64,000 bases of DNA, from assembly GCA_964552725.1 (NCBI GenBank), contig CAZKHU010000001.1, positions 40,338 through 104,337 of the forward strand. The letters are read 5' to 3'. Position numbers and translations under genes: made by a program. The notes under the pieces are model-generated. The model was not told the origin of the DNA. It was given only the letters and a program-made list of their open reading frames with translations, and did no database searches. This document shows, one piece after another, positions 37,145 through 45,306 of the stretch. Positions within the stretch are counted from its first letter, which is position 1. The number at the start of each line of letters is the position of its first letter. Origin of the DNA: DYTH01 sp964552725. GTDB lineage: Bacteria; Desulfobacterota; Syntrophia; Syntrophales; UBA5619.

Positions 37145-37546
37145 TCAGTCGTCTTTTTTGCCAAAGCTTCCCGATTTGCAAGAATCTCCGGCCGCCGAAC
37201 CTGATTTGCAATCAGATATTGCCACCGTACCGCTTTTGCAATTGCTTGATTGAGCGGAACTGCCACTTGTGCAGGTGAGAGAGGCGACGCTGCCGTTGTC
37301 GCATTTTCCGCCCAGAGCAGTTGAACCAGATAAGCACTGATGCCCCGGCGATCCGCCGGTCATACACTGTTCTTCCTGCGCCGAGGCCCCGCTCTTGCAC
37401 TGATTCTGCGCAGCGTTTGCGCCGCTCATACACTGCTGCGAAGCCCGGGAACCGCTGCGGCACTCTTCCGAGTCTGCGTAGGCAACACTCCCGCTTAAAT
37501 CAATAATCACCGGCGGTTCATAGGGCAATTTCTTTTTGGCTGTCAT
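37145..37546 (-). CDS. candidate RiPP precursor with ten Cys-x-[S/T/N]-Gly repeats
   Basis: 133 aa, start at 37546 (MTAKKKLPYEPPVIIDLSG) behind GGGAGAAG. Residues 1-28 look like a leader: KLPYEPPVIIDLSGSV resembles the YxxPxL motif that PqqD/RRE domains bind in lasso and other RiPP leaders. From residue 29 to the end there are ten units of 10-11 residues, each opening with Cys-x-Ser/Thr/Asn-Gly (CRSG, CMSG, CKSG, CMTG, CLSG, CDNG, CTSG, CKSG, CKSG, CKSG), most with Ala at position 7. The rest of each unit is small and polar. No other Cys or aromatic residue occurs in the core. Nearby radical SAM enzymes fit thioether-type modification. Function is inferred. Confidence 0.8.
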   Translation of the reverse strand: MTAKKKLPYEPPVIIDLSGSVAYADSEECRSGSRASQQCMSGANAAQNQCKSGASAQEEQCMTGGSPGHQCLSGSTALGGKCDNGSVASLTCTSGSSAQSSNCKSGTVAISDCKSGSAAGDSCKSGSFGKKDD

Positions 37547-37625
37547 AGGACTTCTCCCGAAACGCAAAAACAGTGTACTTTAACCGCCTCGCCTCGGCGA
37601 GGCAATGTCTTTTTCGTTGCCTTAT

Positions 37626-38024
37626 TCAACAAATAATCAGTCCCTGTCGCTTGAAAGTGCGGAGCGCAATAACCACATCCTTAAAACAAACGCCTGGCGA
37701 TACAGCGAAATCCTCGCTAACTGTCTTTGCAATAACTTCCGGACTGTTTTTCCCGTCGCACAGCTCCCAGATGCGGGTGGCAGTATGGTTGAGCCGCAGC
37801 ACGTCCCTTCCGGCATCGGCAAGAACCGCTCCATATCCGTTTCCGTAAAGCGAAACGCCGCTTTTTCTGACGGGCATTCCGTTTAGCAAATCCTCCGTTT
37901 CATACCAGCTCCAGCAGCCCTTCAGGTGCTCATAAACATTTGCCGGCGTTGGAAACTTCGTGGTCGGCAGCATCGCCGCAACACCACCCAAAACCGCCAG
38001 AAAATTTCTCCTTGCCCTTTTCAT
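37626..38024 (-). CDS. PqqD-like domain protein with Tat-like N-terminus
   Basis: 132 aa. It opens MKRARRNFLAVLGGVAAML, a short n-region with twin Arg followed by a hydrophobic stretch, as in Tat signal peptides, and then a spacer. The C-terminal half is PqqD-like (LNHATRIWELCDGKNSPEVIAKTV, then a terminal helix ending LIIC). It lies 79 nt upstream of the repeat-peptide gene on the same strand, so it is probably co-expressed with it. A leader-binding domain with an export signal would be unusual; it may escort or anchor the product. Confidence 0.75.
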   Translation of the reverse strand: MKRARRNFLAVLGGVAAMLPTTKFPTPANVYEHLKGCWSWYETEDLLNGMPVRKSGVSLYGNGYGAVLADAGRDVLRLNHTATRIWELCDGKNSPEVIAKTVSEDFAVSPGVCFKDVVIALRTFKRQGLIIC

Positions 38025-38163
38025 CAGTAAACCCCTTCGTTTTTATCGCCCGGCAGAAACGAGCGCCGTTCCTTCTAAGCTGCTCTTTTGCTTACGCCTC
38101 GCGCCGACATGAAGTCAATAGATATTTCCCGAGAGAGTCTCTTGCCTGAAAAAACGCCGCTTT

Positions 38164-38616
38164 TTATAATACCCCCAGCATGCCGCCTACGGCCATGGAA
38201 ATCTCCGCAAAACAGAGCCGGTAATGGTAGATCGTCAAGTGGTAAGGATCCTTAATGTCTGTGTCAACATCTTGATATCCTTTCATGAAAGATTTGAGAA
38301 GCCGTATCTTTGCTGCCGCGTCAGGGTATCTTTCGCAAAGCTGCCTTCTCTGCTCCTCCTCCATAACCGCGATTAAATCCGCATTGACAACCATGTCATC
38401 CGTCAGCAACTTCGAGATATGACTGCCTCTCTCAATCCCGTTTTCTTCAAGTATTTTGATGGCAAACGGATCTGCCTGCTTCCCTTTCATGTCGATCAGA
38501 GCAGCAGACGAAACGGCTATATCCCTTCTCCCCTTCTTTTTGAGTTTGTCCGTAAGTATGGCCTCCGCCATAAAACTTCTGACAATATTTGCGGTGCAGA
38601 CAAATAAAACATTCAT
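38164..38616 (-). CDS. low-molecular-weight protein-tyrosine-phosphatase-family protein
   Basis: 150 aa. The signature C-x5-R-S is intact near the N-terminus (FVCTANIVRSFMAEAIL), and the general-acid loop DPYHLT lies near residue 125, so activity is plausible. The family's usual GNICRS reads ANIVRS: the second Cys, used for redox control, is missing. I start at 38616 (MNVLFVCTAN). In this cluster it could reverse phosphorylation by the HPr-kinase-like protein; an arsenate-reductase role is less likely given the context. Confidence 0.82.
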   Translation of the reverse strand: MNVLFVCTANIVRSFMAEAILTDKLKKKGRRDIAVSSAALIDMKGKQADPFAIKILEENGIERGSHISKLLTDDMVVNADLIAVMEEEQRRQLCERYPDAAAKIRLLKSFMKGYQDVDTDIKDPYHLTIYHYRLCFAEISMAVGGMLGVL

Positions 38617-38766
38617 AAATATCCAGATCGCACAGGCAAACGCCAACCAGCCACGGCGCCTTTTTTACAGGGGACCCAATACAGAACGGCAAAATAGAAC
38701 TTGCTTTTTTCCGTAGGTCAATATAGCAAATTGCCAAAAGAAAAAGAACTGAAAATTTTACATCAA
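38617..38766. promoter_or_regulatory. divergent control region of the peptide cassette
   Basis: 150-bp AT-rich gap between the phosphatase (minus) and the PqqD-radical SAM genes (plus). Both halves of the cassette must be expressed from here or nearby. I cannot assign -35/-10 boxes with confidence. Confidence 0.35.
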
Positions 38767-39126
38767 ATGAAACTGGCCGTCCCGCCTTTTAAAAAGACGG
38801 GGAACAAGCCGGATACGGAGAAATTACTGGTGAGTGAATACTCTGACATAAAAATGACAGCCAACCCTTTGATCGTCCTCAGGGAGGAGTTTGACGATTG
38901 GGCGCTGCTGTTTAATCCCGACACAGGCAATACCTTTACGCTGAACCCTTTGGGGGTTTTCATCTGGAAACTGCTTGACGGCAAGCAAACCTTGACGACA
39001 ATAACAGAAGCAGTCAGGGAAGCGGCTGAGAACGTGCCGGCTGAGGTGGAAAGTCAGGTGGAAGAGTTTGTCCGGGAAATTGTCAGACTTGGCCTCGCCG
39101 CCGGGGACGGAGAAATCGCGACATGA
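38767..39126 (+). CDS. PqqD-like peptide-binding protein (ScmD-type)
   Basis: About 119 aa. The PqqD fold occupies the C-terminal 90 residues: WALLFNPDTGNTFTLNPLG, FIWKLLDGKQTLTTI and a final helix. Its stop overlaps the radical SAM start (ATGA), so the two are coupled and this is most likely the RRE partner of the downstream SAM enzymes. The ATG at 38767 is chosen over a TTG at 38701; no good ribosome site is visible for either, and ATG 38854 would still leave the domain intact. Confidence 0.82.
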   Translation: MKLAVPPFKKTGNKPDTEKLLVSEYSDIKMTANPLIVLREEFDDWALLFNPDTGNTFTLNPLGVFIWKLLDGKQTLTTITEAVREAAENVPAEVESQVEEFVREIVRLGLAAGDGEIAT

Positions 39127-40253
39127 CGCGCTCCCTGATGAAAACGCCCCGCTCTGTTGACATCGAGATCACCAATGGCTGCAATCTGCGCTGCACCTAT
39201 TGCAGCCATTTTTCGGCGGCCGGGGATGTCGCCCGTGATCTGACGCTTGGCGAGTGGCGCCGCTTTTTTGCGGAACTCAAGCGCTGCGCGGTTATGAATG
39301 TCACCCTTTCCGGTGGAGAACCTTTTTACAGGCAAGATCTGCGGGAAATCATCGACTCAATCGTCGAAAACAGAATGCGCTTTGCGATTCTCAGCAACGG
39401 CACCCTGATCGAACCGGAAATGGCATCCTTTCTCGCCGCTACCGGACGTTGCAACTCCGTTCAGGTTTCCATTGACGGCGCAATGGAGATAACCCATGAT
39501 GCCTTTCGGGGCAAAGGAACTTTCTTAAAGGCCATAAACGGAATCAGAATTTTGCAGAAGTTCAATTTGCCGGTAACCGTGCGCGTCACGATCCACCGCA
39601 AAAATGTCGACGAACTGGAAGCAATCGCCTCGCTTCTCCTGGAAGAGATTGGCCTGCCCTCTTTTTCAACCAACGCCGCCTCGTATATGGGCCTCTGCCG
39701 GAAAAATACCGAACAGACGCAATTGACTGTCGCCGAACGCTCGGCTGCGATGGAAACGCTGCTTCGACTCATCGATAAATACGGCAGCCGCATCGGCGCC
39801 ACCGCCGGTCCCCTTGCCGACGCACGGCTGTGGTCCGAAATGAAGGAGGCCCATCGGGAGAAAAGACCGCCAATGGCGGGCCGGGGATTTCTGACTGGCT
39901 GCGGATGCCCGTTTCAGGGCATTTCGGTGCGGGCGGACGGGGCTTATGTGCCCTGCTCACAGTTGGGACATATAGTTCTGGGACAAATCAATCACGCTGA
40001 CCTCCGCGACCTCTGGCAAAACCATCCGGCGCTGTGGGAGTTGAGAAACCGCAAGCTTATCCCCCTTTCCTCCTTCGCCTTCTGTCGAGACTGCCCTTAT
40101 CAGGACTACTGTACCGGCAACTGTCCGGCCTTGTCCTACAATCTGACGGGCGAGGTCAACAGCCCGAGTCCGGACGCCTGCCTGCGCCTTTTCGAACAGC
40201 AGGGAGGATGTCTGCCGGGGCGATTGCTCAATCATCAGCCGGTGACAGCGTAA
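39123..40253 (+). CDS. radical SAM/SPASM peptide-modifying enzyme (first of two)
   Basis: 376 aa. The N-terminal radical SAM motif CNLRCTYCSHF binds the [4Fe-4S] used to cleave SAM, followed by SGGEPFYRQD. The C-terminal SPASM region has Cys in GCGCPFQG, YVPCSQLGH, and CRDCPYQDYCTGNCPA, enough for two auxiliary clusters. Architecture matches PqqE/AlbA-type enzymes that install C-C or thioether bonds in peptides. It is coupled to the PqqD-like gene and overlaps the second SAM gene by one base (TAATG). In the SynChlorMet scheme (from memory) it would be ScmE. Confidence 0.9.
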   Translation: MTRSLMKTPRSVDIEITNGCNLRCTYCSHFSAAGDVARDLTLGEWRRFFAELKRCAVMNVTLSGGEPFYRQDLREIIDSIVENRMRFAILSNGTLIEPEMASFLAATGRCNSVQVSIDGAMEITHDAFRGKGTFLKAINGIRILQKFNLPVTVRVTIHRKNVDELEAIASLLLEEIGLPSFSTNAASYMGLCRKNTEQTQLTVAERSAAMETLLRLIDKYGSRIGATAGPLADARLWSEMKEAHREKRPPMAGRGFLTGCGCPFQGISVRADGAYVPCSQLGHIVLGQINHADLRDLWQNHPALWELRNRKLIPLSSFAFCRDCPYQDYCTGNCPALSYNLTGEVNSPSPDACLRLFEQQGGCLPGRLLNHQPVTA

Positions 40254-41377
40254 TGATCAATAACGAGCCGGATATAAATCCATTTTACCCGCTGCGCCAG
40301 CTCTATTTTTATCTGACCAGCGACTGCAACCTTCGCTGCCGTCATTGCTGGATAGAACCCCATTACCTTGCGGCGGCTCAATCTTCGTCATATCTGGACC
40401 CGGCGCTGTTCACGAAGATTCTCGACCAGGCAGGCCCGCTGGGGCTAAACGGGGTAAAATTCACAGGCGGCGAGCCGCTGCTGCATCCCCGAATAGCCGA
40501 TTTGATCGATGCTGTGCAAAAACGGGGATTGCGTCTCGTCGTGGAAACGAACGGCACCTTGTGCTCTTCTGAAATAGCCGACAAAATAGTTTCCGTGGGG
40601 AACGCCTTTGTCTCGGTGAGCCTCGATTCAATCGACCCGGAGGTTCACGAATGGATTCGGGGGAAAAAGGGCTGCTTCGACGAGGCGGTGGCCGGCATTC
40701 AAAACCTGGTCAAATCAGGGCTGCGTCCCCAGATCATCATGACGATTATGCAGCGGAACAAAGATCAGCTCGAACAGGTTGTCCGAATGGCTGAGTCGCT
40801 CGGCGCCGGCTCGGTCAAATTCAACATAATCCAGCCGACCGCGCGGGGCGAACAGATGTTCGCCGCCGGGGAAACGGTTGACATAGCCGAGCTGATCTCG
40901 CTCGGCAAATGGGTGGACGAAGAGTTGTCAGCAACCACCAGCCTGTCCTTATACTACGATCAGCCGCCGGCCTTCCGCTCGCTGAGAAGGATGTTCAACG
41001 CCCGAAACGGCAATGGCTGCCATTCATGCGGAATAGCGGGCATTCTCGGCGTCCTGGCCAGCGGCGCCTACGCCCTCTGCGGCATCGGCGAGACCGTTCC
41101 GGAACTTGTCTTCGGAAACGCCCGGCAGGACTCTCTAAAGGAAATATGGGAAAATTCCCCCGTGCTGAAGGATATCCGCGGAGGTCTTCCCGCAAAGCTT
41201 CAGGGGACATGCGCGGAGTGCCTCCTCAAAGGCGTCTGCCTGGGAAGCTGCGTCGCTCAGAATTACTATAGCAGCCATAATCTCTGGGCACAGCACTGGT
41301 ACTGCGAAGAAGCCCATAAGCGGGGGCTTTTCCCGGCCACGCGGCTGCGGAGAAGCGAGAAACTCCCGCAACGATAA
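40253..41377 (+). CDS. radical SAM/SPASM peptide-modifying enzyme (second of two)
   Basis: 374 aa. Radical SAM motif CNLRCRHCW, then FTGGEPLLHPR. The SPASM tail carries GCHSCGIAG, YALCGIG, CAECLLKGVCLGSC and a last Cys in YCEEAH. I start at 40253 (MINNEPDINPFYPLRQ), whose ATG shares its A with the stop of the first SAM gene. Two different SAM/SPASM enzymes suggest two modification types or two sites. ScmF is the likely counterpart, from memory. It converges on the ligase gene 12 nt away. Confidence 0.9.
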   Translation: MINNEPDINPFYPLRQLYFYLTSDCNLRCRHCWIEPHYLAAAQSSSYLDPALFTKILDQAGPLGLNGVKFTGGEPLLHPRIADLIDAVQKRGLRLVVETNGTLCSSEIADKIVSVGNAFVSVSLDSIDPEVHEWIRGKKGCFDEAVAGIQNLVKSGLRPQIIMTIMQRNKDQLEQVVRMAESLGAGSVKFNIIQPTARGEQMFAAGETVDIAELISLGKWVDEELSATTSLSLYYDQPPAFRSLRRMFNARNGNGCHSCGIAGILGVLASGAYALCGIGETVPELVFGNARQDSLKEIWENSPVLKDIRGGLPAKLQGTCAECLLKGVCLGSCVAQNYYSSHNLWAQHWYCEEAHKRGLFPATRLRRSEKLPQR

Positions 41378-41389
41378 CCATATGAATCG

Positions 41390-42901
41390 CTACCCGTAGA
41401 GCTCCTTTACCTTCAGCCGATCGATGGCGCCGTCCTCCTGTTTCGGCAGCGACTCGACAAACTCGACATAATTAGGCTTTTTATAACGGGCGATCCGGGC
41501 GGCGACAAAGTCGATCAGTTCCTGTTTAGTCAGATTGACGTCCGGCTTCAGAACACAGACAGCCTTGATTCCCTCCCCGAATTTCGGGTCAGGCACGCCG
41601 ATGACGGAAACCTCGAGAACGGCGGGATGTTCGAGGACAACCTTTTCCACCTCGATCGGGTAAACATTCTCTCCCCCTGGTTTAATCAGCTCTTTTTCCG
41701 CCTTGCGTCCGGCAAACCAGAGGAAACCCTCCTCGTCGAGGCGCCCCAAATCCCCGGTATGGTGCCAACCCTCACGAAACGTCAGCGCCGTCAGCTCCTC
41801 CTCGCCCCAGTACCCCATAAATACGAGCGGTCCCCGGATCAGTATCTCGCCGGGCTTTCCCGTTGCGACGGGACGATCGAATTCGTCAGCAATCATAATA
41901 TCCGACAACAACCCCGGGCGACCGGCGGAACCGGGTTTATCGGCGTTTCTGGCAAGACAGGTGATTCCCATCGTCTCCGTCTGCCCGTAGATCATCCAGA
42001 AGTTTCCTGCGCCCAGAGCCTCGAAGCGCTCGATCGTTTCCTGACGCTCCAGCCCATAGACATTCTTCAGCGAGGCAAGCGTGCAGTGACCGGCATCCCG
42101 GGCGTCGAGCAGTTGGCCGAGGATCGGCGGGAAGTCGCCAATCAGGGTAACATGCTTCCTGTCGATGATCTTGCCGCATTCGACCGGATCGAATTTAGGG
42201 ACAATCAAGTTGAGCCCGCCCGCATGCATCGTGGTGAACGCCGTAATCAGGCCGCCGATATGGAACAGGGGCAGGATGTTCAGGTAAACATCGTTTCCGC
42301 TCAAGCCGATTGCGGCCATGCTTTGAAGCCCGCCGTAAATCATGTTGCCGTGGCTGAGTACCGCCCCGCGCGGCTTTCCCTGCACCGCCGCGGTGTGGAT
42401 AATGACAAACGGATCATCGCTGCTTACATCTGCAGCCGGTGCGGGGCTGCCTTCCAGAAGAGCCGAAAAGGGGATAAACTCGCTATTGACCGACGCATTC
42501 ATGCTCACCCATGCTCGCACATCGGGGTAATCAGCCTTGATGCCGTTGATCGTTTCGTGAAAATCGGGATCAACAAAAACCGCCACCGGTTTTGTATTTT
42601 CAAGATTGTATCCAATCTCATCGACGGAAAGCCGAAAATTGATCGGAACCATAATCGCCCCGGATGCGGCAATCGCCCCCGCCAGCACAAAAAACTCCGG
42701 GCAGTTTTTGCTCAAGACGGCCACCCGGTCGCCTTTTCTGATTCCCACCCGGGCAAACCACCCAACCGCACAATCGACCATTGTCAGCAGTTCGCCGAAA
42801 GTTATTTCCCGCTCCTCAAAAACAACCGCCGACTTGTTCCCGAAAAAGCCGGCATTCCTTCTGAATACATCATAAATGGTAAAGCTCCTCAGTCCCATCA
42901 A
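41390..42901 (-). CDS. AMP-forming acyl-CoA ligase
   Basis: 503 aa. N-terminal AMP-binding domain (FVIIHTAAVQGKPRGAVLSHGN in place of the canonical TSGTTG-PKG loop: the Thr/Ser-Gly-Thr part reads TAAVQG), then IYGQTETMG and GWHHTGDLGRLDEEGFLWFAGRKAEKELIKPGG, and a normal C-terminal domain with the catalytic Lys region PKQEDGAIDRLK. The altered loop may weaken ATP handling. Substrate unknown. It is a lone gene, not clearly linked to the peptide cassette. Confidence 0.85.
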   Translation of the reverse strand: MMGLRSFTIYDVFRRNAGFFGNKSAVVFEEREITFGELLTMVDCAVGWFARVGIRKGDRVAVLSKNCPEFFVLAGAIAASGAIMVPINFRLSVDEIGYNLENTKPVAVFVDPDFHETINGIKADYPDVRAWVSMNASVNSEFIPFSALLEGSPAPAADVSSDDPFVIIHTAAVQGKPRGAVLSHGNMIYGGLQSMAAIGLSGNDVYLNILPLFHIGGLITAFTTMHAGGLNLIVPKFDPVECGKIIDRKHVTLIGDFPPILGQLLDARDAGHCTLASLKNVYGLERQETIERFEALGAGNFWMIYGQTETMGITCLARNADKPGSAGRPGLLSDIMIADEFDRPVATGKPGEILIRGPLVFMGYWGEEELTALTFREGWHHTGDLGRLDEEGFLWFAGRKAEKELIKPGGENVYPIEVEKVVLEHPAVLEVSVIGVPDPKFGEGIKAVCVLKPDVNLTKQELIDFVAARIARYKKPNYVEFVESLPKQEDGAIDRLKVKELYG

Positions 42902-43050
42902 TCCACTCCTTGCATTGGTTTATGACAGCCGGCATTTCCCGTCGGGGAAAAAGGGCGCAATTTTTGAAATTGTGTGTAAATGTCGTGAAGCACGTTACTG
43001 CGATATAGCAATTCTTTTGGAGTAATAGCATTACCTGAAAGAATGTGTCA

Positions 43051-43216
43051 AGAAGAAAAAACTGACAGAAGAGCCAATTGCAAAACCATTTGTCATTCCC
43101 GAATGTTTTTATCGGGAATATGGTTTTTCAGGCAGTTAGAACCAGATTCCCGCTCAGAATCGTTGCGGGAATGACAATAATGGGGAGTTTTGCAATTGTC
43201 TCAGAAGAAAAAACTG
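43051..43216. repeat. 14-bp direct repeats around element copy 1
   Basis: The 14-mer AGAAGAAAAAACTG occurs at 43051-43064 and again at 43203-43216, bracketing the inverted-repeat element. The right copy contains the end of the truncated res frame. It may be a target duplication or a deletion scar. Confidence 0.6.
43074..43199. mobile_element. MITE-like inverted-repeat element, copy 1
   Basis: About 125 bp bounded by CAATTGCAAAAC and its complement GTTTTGCAATTG, with inner inverted arms (GTCATTCCCG.. and ..CGGGAATGAC). No coding capacity. Near-identical copies lie at 50320-50472 (reverse orientation) and 51368-51498. It sits exactly at the 3' end of the truncated res gene. Confidence 0.85.
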
Positions 43217-45306
43217 CTACTCACCCCTCTTGCTGATGCCAAAAACGGCTTGCTCCTCGTCTGGCGCCCTTTGAAGGGGATGACGGAGAAGGGAATCCCA
43301 TAGACGTCCACGTACTCCTCCGTGAGGAGGCCCGTTTCAGGATCCACGGTGTAATCCATCCGCCGGAGGCCCCGGCCCACGACCTGCTCGCAGAGAAGCT
43401 GACTTCCGAAGGCCCGCAGGCCCAGGATATGGGTGACATTGTTCGCGTCCCACCCCTCCGTCAGCATCTGCACCGACACGACGCAGCGGACTTGTTCCCC
43501 CGGCATTCCCGGTTTTCCAACGGTCGCGACAATCCCCCGGAGGGATTCTGCCGCCTCCTTTCGCGAGGCGTTCGGATCGCTGCTTTCCGCCTCGCCGAGC
43601 AGTTTGGAATCGATCCTCAGGGTGGGGCGAAAGTTGTCCCGGTTCGAGAAAAGGTCGGGAAAGATTTTGCCAGTTCCGTAAGTAGTCTTCTTAATTGCCT
43701 TTTTCTTCTTTTTCGGCGTCTCCTCGTCGGCATCTTCCTCCTCTGCCGCCGTTGCGACTTCGACGCTCTCCTCGCCCGAGATGTTCCGGTATAAGACCTC
43801 GGCAATGTCCGTGTTGTCGCAGACGATGATCAGCACGGGCGGCGCTTTATCCTGGCCTGGGCTCGCCGCCTGGATGTAATCGAACCGCTCCTTCCACTGC
43901 GCGGCTAAGGTCGCCAGGGCGTCTTCCGCCTCTCGCCAGACGATCTCCGGCTTGGGCTTGCCGCCGGGCAGTCGTTCGCCGGGCTGGAGTCGTTCGCCGA
44001 TATGCTTCCAGAGGGCGAAATATTTCGGTTCCGGCCGTCCCGTCGTGTCGCTTACGGGGAGGCGCGGGATCTTGACGATCCCGGATTCAATCGCATCAAC
44101 GAGGCCAAAGTCGCTGACGAGCCAGGGGAAAGGCGAGCCTTCTAAATAACCGCTCCCCTGAAGGTAAAAAGGCGTGGCCGACAGATCGACGCAGAAGCGG
44201 ATGCCGCAGGCTCCGTTGATCCGGTCCAATCCGGAGATCCAGACTGTCGCCGCCTCACGATCCGCCTTTTCGGCGGCGGTCAGTTTCTCGTCCTCACCGA
44301 CGGCTGCCGGCCGGTAGGCGTGGTGGGCCTCGTCGTTGAAGACCATCAGCGGGGCACGCTCATAGAGTTCGCCGAGAACCCGCCGGGCAAAGGCGTCGGG
44401 GCTCTCAACCCCCTTGTTCACAACAATGTAGCTCTTTCCACCTTCGCTATGAGTGGATTCGGGGGCGAAGAGGTGCCAGTTCGTCACGTGAACCTTGCCG
44501 AGATTGATCAGCGGCCGGAGTTGTGACGGAACGAGGTCGAACTGATCGAAATAGGTACCCTCAGGGTTATCGGGCCGCAGGACCTGGAGGCGTTCCTTGA
44601 TTGTCAGGTTCGGGCAAACGACGAGCGCCGCCGCGGGGAAGCGTTCGTCCCCCGGCGCCCTCCCCCTGTTGCAGAAGGCCCAGGAGATGAGCATGGCCAT
44701 GACCACCGTCTTGCCGCTTCCCGTCGCCATCTTGCACCCGTAACGGGCGAGGGCTGCGAGGCCGCTTTCATGCGGCCGGTCGATCAGTGTGGGGTGGTTT
44801 GTCGCGCGGGTCGGGAACGAAAAATCCGGCCGCTCCCCGCAGGCAAGCTTCCGGTAATCCTCGCCGCTCAGTTTCGGCTTCCAGCGGGGGCGCTTCCCCG
44901 AGGCGAGTATCTCCGTGATGTAGATCACGGTCTCCGCCGCCTCTAATTGGCAGAAGAAGAGCTTCCGGGGGCGGTCCGTCCGCCGCCACCAGGCCAGGAG
45001 CTGCTTCGTCACCGGGGTGGCGCCTTCATAGTTTGCCTGACGCCAGCGTTTTACGTCCTCCCGGAGGAGGTTGACTAAGGGTAGGTCGTCGCTCTCCTCC
45101 TCGGTGATGAAGCTGAAGCTCTGCTGGGCGCTGCCGGTTTTTTCGGTCTTGTACCAGTAGCTGGCAGGGCGTCGTCCTTCCGCCTGGCGGGCCTCGCCGG
45201 TCTCCGTGTCATAAACCCAGTGGGCCGTGGGCTCATCGAAGGGCTTGCAGAGGATGGGCCGGTTGACGGGCTGGATGGGCAGCGGCTCCTGCTCAGGCGT
45301 TTTCAT
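43201..45306 (-). CDS. type III restriction enzyme Res subunit, C-terminally truncated
   Basis: SF2 helicase/translocase part of a type III restriction system, 701 aa from MKTPEQEPLPIQPV (ATG overlapping the mod stop). Motifs: KMATGSGKTVVMAMLI (Walker A), FNDEAHHAYRP (DEAH box), DLSATPFY, and the late helicase block MLTEGWDANNVTHILGLRAF with QVVGRGLRR. The frame then ends at VIPFKGRQTRSKPFLAS plus a few odd residues. Full-length Res proteins run some 250-300 residues further and carry the PD-(D/E)XK nuclease there, so cleavage activity is probably lost. An inverted-repeat element abuts the break. Confidence 0.85.
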   Translation of the reverse strand: MKTPEQEPLPIQPVNRPILCKPFDEPTAHWVYDTETGEARQAEGRRPASYWYKTEKTGSAQQSFSFITEEESDDLPLVNLLREDVKRWRQANYEGATPVTKQLLAWWRRTDRPRKLFFCQLEAAETVIYITEILASGKRPRWKPKLSGEDYRKLACGERPDFSFPTRATNHPTLIDRPHESGLAALARYGCKMATGSGKTVVMAMLISWAFCNRGRAPGDERFPAAALVVCPNLTIKERLQVLRPDNPEGTYFDQFDLVPSQLRPLINLGKVHVTNWHLFAPESTHSEGGKSYIVVNKGVESPDAFARRVLGELYERAPLMVFNDEAHHAYRPAAVGEDEKLTAAEKADREAATVWISGLDRINGACGIRFCVDLSATPFYLQGSGYLEGSPFPWLVSDFGLVDAIESGIVKIPRLPVSDTTGRPEPKYFALWKHIGERLQPGERLPGGKPKPEIVWREAEDALATLAAQWKERFDYIQAASPGQDKAPPVLIIVCDNTDIAEVLYRNISGEESVEVATAAEEEDADEETPKKKKKAIKKTTYGTGKIFPDLFSNRDNFRPTLRIDSKLLGEAESSDPNASRKEAAESLRGIVATVGKPGMPGEQVRCVVSVQMLTEGWDANNVTHILGLRAFGSQLLCEQVVGRGLRRMDYTVDPETGLLTEEYVDVYGIPFSVIPFKGRQTRSKPFLASARGVSSSFFF

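Noticed and set aside
37145..37567. Tandem repeats considered as CRISPR or DNA-level satellite
   Set aside because: Period is 10-11 codons with synonymous variation and the signal is at protein level; no identical DNA repeats or spacers.
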